From Actinoplanes sp. NBC_00393 (lineage in GTDB: Bacteria > Actinomycetota > Actinomycetes > Mycobacteriales > Micromonosporaceae): a stretch of 64,000 nt of DNA. The position numbers and the translations under genes are program-made. The DNA lies in NCBI RefSeq assembly GCF_036053395.1, contig NZ_CP107942.1, forward strand, positions 9,456,001-9,520,000, given 5' to 3'. The notes below the pieces were generated by a model. That model was not told the origin of the DNA and made no database searches. It worked only from the letters and a program-made list of their open reading frames with translations. Of this stretch, positions 62,969-64,000 are shown piece by piece (the first letter of the stretch is position 1; every line of letters starts with the position of its first letter).

Positions 62969-64000
62969 GTTGGCCGGCGGAAGACGCGGGTGGCGGTGAT
63001 CGTTCCTGGCGCGATGTCGTCGGGGTTCGCCTCGGCCTCGGTGAACGGGTCGGGGAGCTGCCGGCGGACGATTTCGGCGACGCGAATGTGTTTGAGTCCG
63101 GCGCGCAGGTCGGCGTCATTACGCATCCGCACCCACAGCGGGAACGCGGCCAGGGCCCGGTCGTCGGACAGGCCGGTCGTGTACACGAGCTGCACGCCGA
63201 GGGCGGCGGCGACGCCCTGCTGCAGCTCGAGCAGGTACTCGGCGCTGGCCTTGCCGATCGGGTTGTCGAGGAACAGCACACCGGAGTGCCTGGTGCGCAT
63301 CTGGCCGCGTTCGTTAGCCCTCAGCGCAGCCATCGTGCAGTAGAGCACGATCGCGGCGGTGAGCTCCTGTCCGCCGGAGAACACTTCGTTCATGTTCTCG
63401 ATCGGTACGCGTTCGTCGCGCAGGACCGCGTCGGGTTTGAGGATGTCGACGGTGAAGCCTTTCGGGACGGCCGCTTCGATGCTGCGCAGCAGCAGTGTCA
63501 TCCCGTCACGTTTGGGCGCGCTGCCGGCGCTGGTTCGGGTGCTGGCAGCGGTGGACATGTCGTCGATGACTTCGCCGACGCGGGCGGCGAGCAGGGTCGG
63601 GTCGGGTTCGGGAAACCTGATCCGCAGGAACTCCTTGCCCTCCCATTCGCCGAGGCCCGCGGGTAGTTTCGACAGCCGTGACGCGGTCCGCAACGTCTTG
63701 AGGGCGCCGACGACGAGGGCGGCGAGCCGATCGACGATAAGTTTGCGGTGCTGACCCGCCGTGTCGAGGTCGGTGGTGAGCGTCGCGAGGCGCTGCTCGA
63801 GCTGGGTGGCGAACTCGGCCGCGCGGGCAGCCAGCTGATCACGGTCGAGGGCGACGATCGCGCGGCGGGACACGTTCGTCATCGTTTCGAACTTGGCCTG
63901 GCTGGCGTGGCGTACGGCGACGTCGACGAGCCGGCTCACGTCGTTGCGGCTTTCACGTTCGGCCGTCGCGGCGGTGCGTAGCGCGTCCTGGACCCGGCCA
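62965..64000 (-). CDS. jetC: Wadjet SMC-like ATPase JetC, C-terminal part (cut by window edge)
   Basis: About 345 codons at the 3' end of an SMC/MukB-like gene; the frame is open to base 64000, so the N-terminal half (Walker A and the first coiled-coil arm) lies outside. The visible part has the end of a coiled coil (LDRDQLAARAAEFATQLEQR) and then the C-terminal ATPase head: signature motif EVFSGGQELTAAIVLYCTMA and Walker B-like GVLFLDNPIGKASAEYLLEL, followed by QLVYTTGLSDD. These are the JetC features. It overlaps jetD by four bases. Confidence 0.87.
   Translation of the reverse strand, partial: GRVQDALRTAATAERESRNDVSRLVDVAVRHASQAKFETMTNVSRRAIVALDRDQLAARAAEFATQLEQRLATLTTDLDTAGQHRKLIVDRLAALVVGALKTLRTASRLSKLPAGLGEWEGKEFLRIRFPEPDPTLLAARVGEVIDDMSTAASTRTSAGSAPKRDGMTLLLRSIEAAVPKGFTVDILKPDAVLRDERVPIENMNEVFSGGQELTAAIVLYCTMAALRANERGQMRTRHSGVLFLDNPIGKASAEYLLELQQGVAAALGVQLVYTTGLSDDRALAAFPLWVRMRNDADLRAGLKHIRVAEIVRRQLPDPFTEAEANPDDIAPGTITATRVFRRPT

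Overview
The window is very G+C rich with a strong G/C third-position bias. It uses many GTG starts and a few TTG starts, and it carries families typical of Actinobacteria (CysO/Mec/CysM, ClpS with DUF2017, a RpiR-controlled hut operon, FxSxx-COOH peptide, DUF4143 ATPase). Type IV pilus motor genes, many cyclic-di-GMP proteins and FxsT-type TPR proteins suggest a filamentous actinomycete of the Micromonosporaceae, most likely Actinoplanes or a close relative. The genus is an inference from gene content only.

Left part (1-12 kb): minus-strand pilB-pilT-pilC (pilC cut by the left edge), a GlxA-type regulator divergent from an MFS transporter, and a STAS anti-sigma antagonist divergent from an NB-ARC/TPR protein that looks like FxsT. 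A minus-strand set follows: a 65-residue peptide ending F-N-S-A-V, a stand-alone HExxH peptide-modifying enzyme and a GGDEF/EAL protein. This looks like a reduced FxSxx-COOH RiPP locus without its radical SAM enzyme.

12-30 kb is accessory. It holds a DUF427 protein, a Cas4-like nuclease coupled to an unknown protein with a Gly-Pro tail, a primase/polymerase, an SF1 helicase with a beta-family protein, and small orphan genes. Two poorly coding stretches (19.8-21.2 kb and 21.9-22.6 kb) carry palindromic repeats. An SDR and a 1437-residue helicase-nuclease fusion come next, then a PAS/EAL protein, a cupin and a MarR regulator.

31-52 kb is mostly housekeeping: a LigD-like protein lacking the ligase lysine, an AraC regulator, a VOC protein, an FAD monooxygenase, ctaD and an MFS transporter. 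After a 1.1 kb repeat-rich intergenic region comes an NAD-salvage operon (pncB-pncA with two GNATs and a hydrolase). Divergent from it is clpS-DUF2017-mec-(Cys leader peptide)-cysO-cysM, a sulfur-carrier route to cysteine. An MBL hydrolase, a GT4 glycosyltransferase, rph-rdgB and a DUF4143 ATPase follow.

51-59 kb is a tightly overlapping histidine-utilisation operon (rpiR-hutU-M20 amidohydrolase-hutF-[two micro-ORFs]-hutI-hutH). In it the M20 enzyme probably replaces HutG.

The right end (59-64 kb) is a likely defence island: a frameshifted ATPase remnant, a coiled-coil/winged-helix protein, and the jetD gene and jetC C-terminus of a Wadjet anti-plasmid system that continues beyond the window. 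No tRNA, rRNA, CRISPR array or intact insertion sequence was seen.
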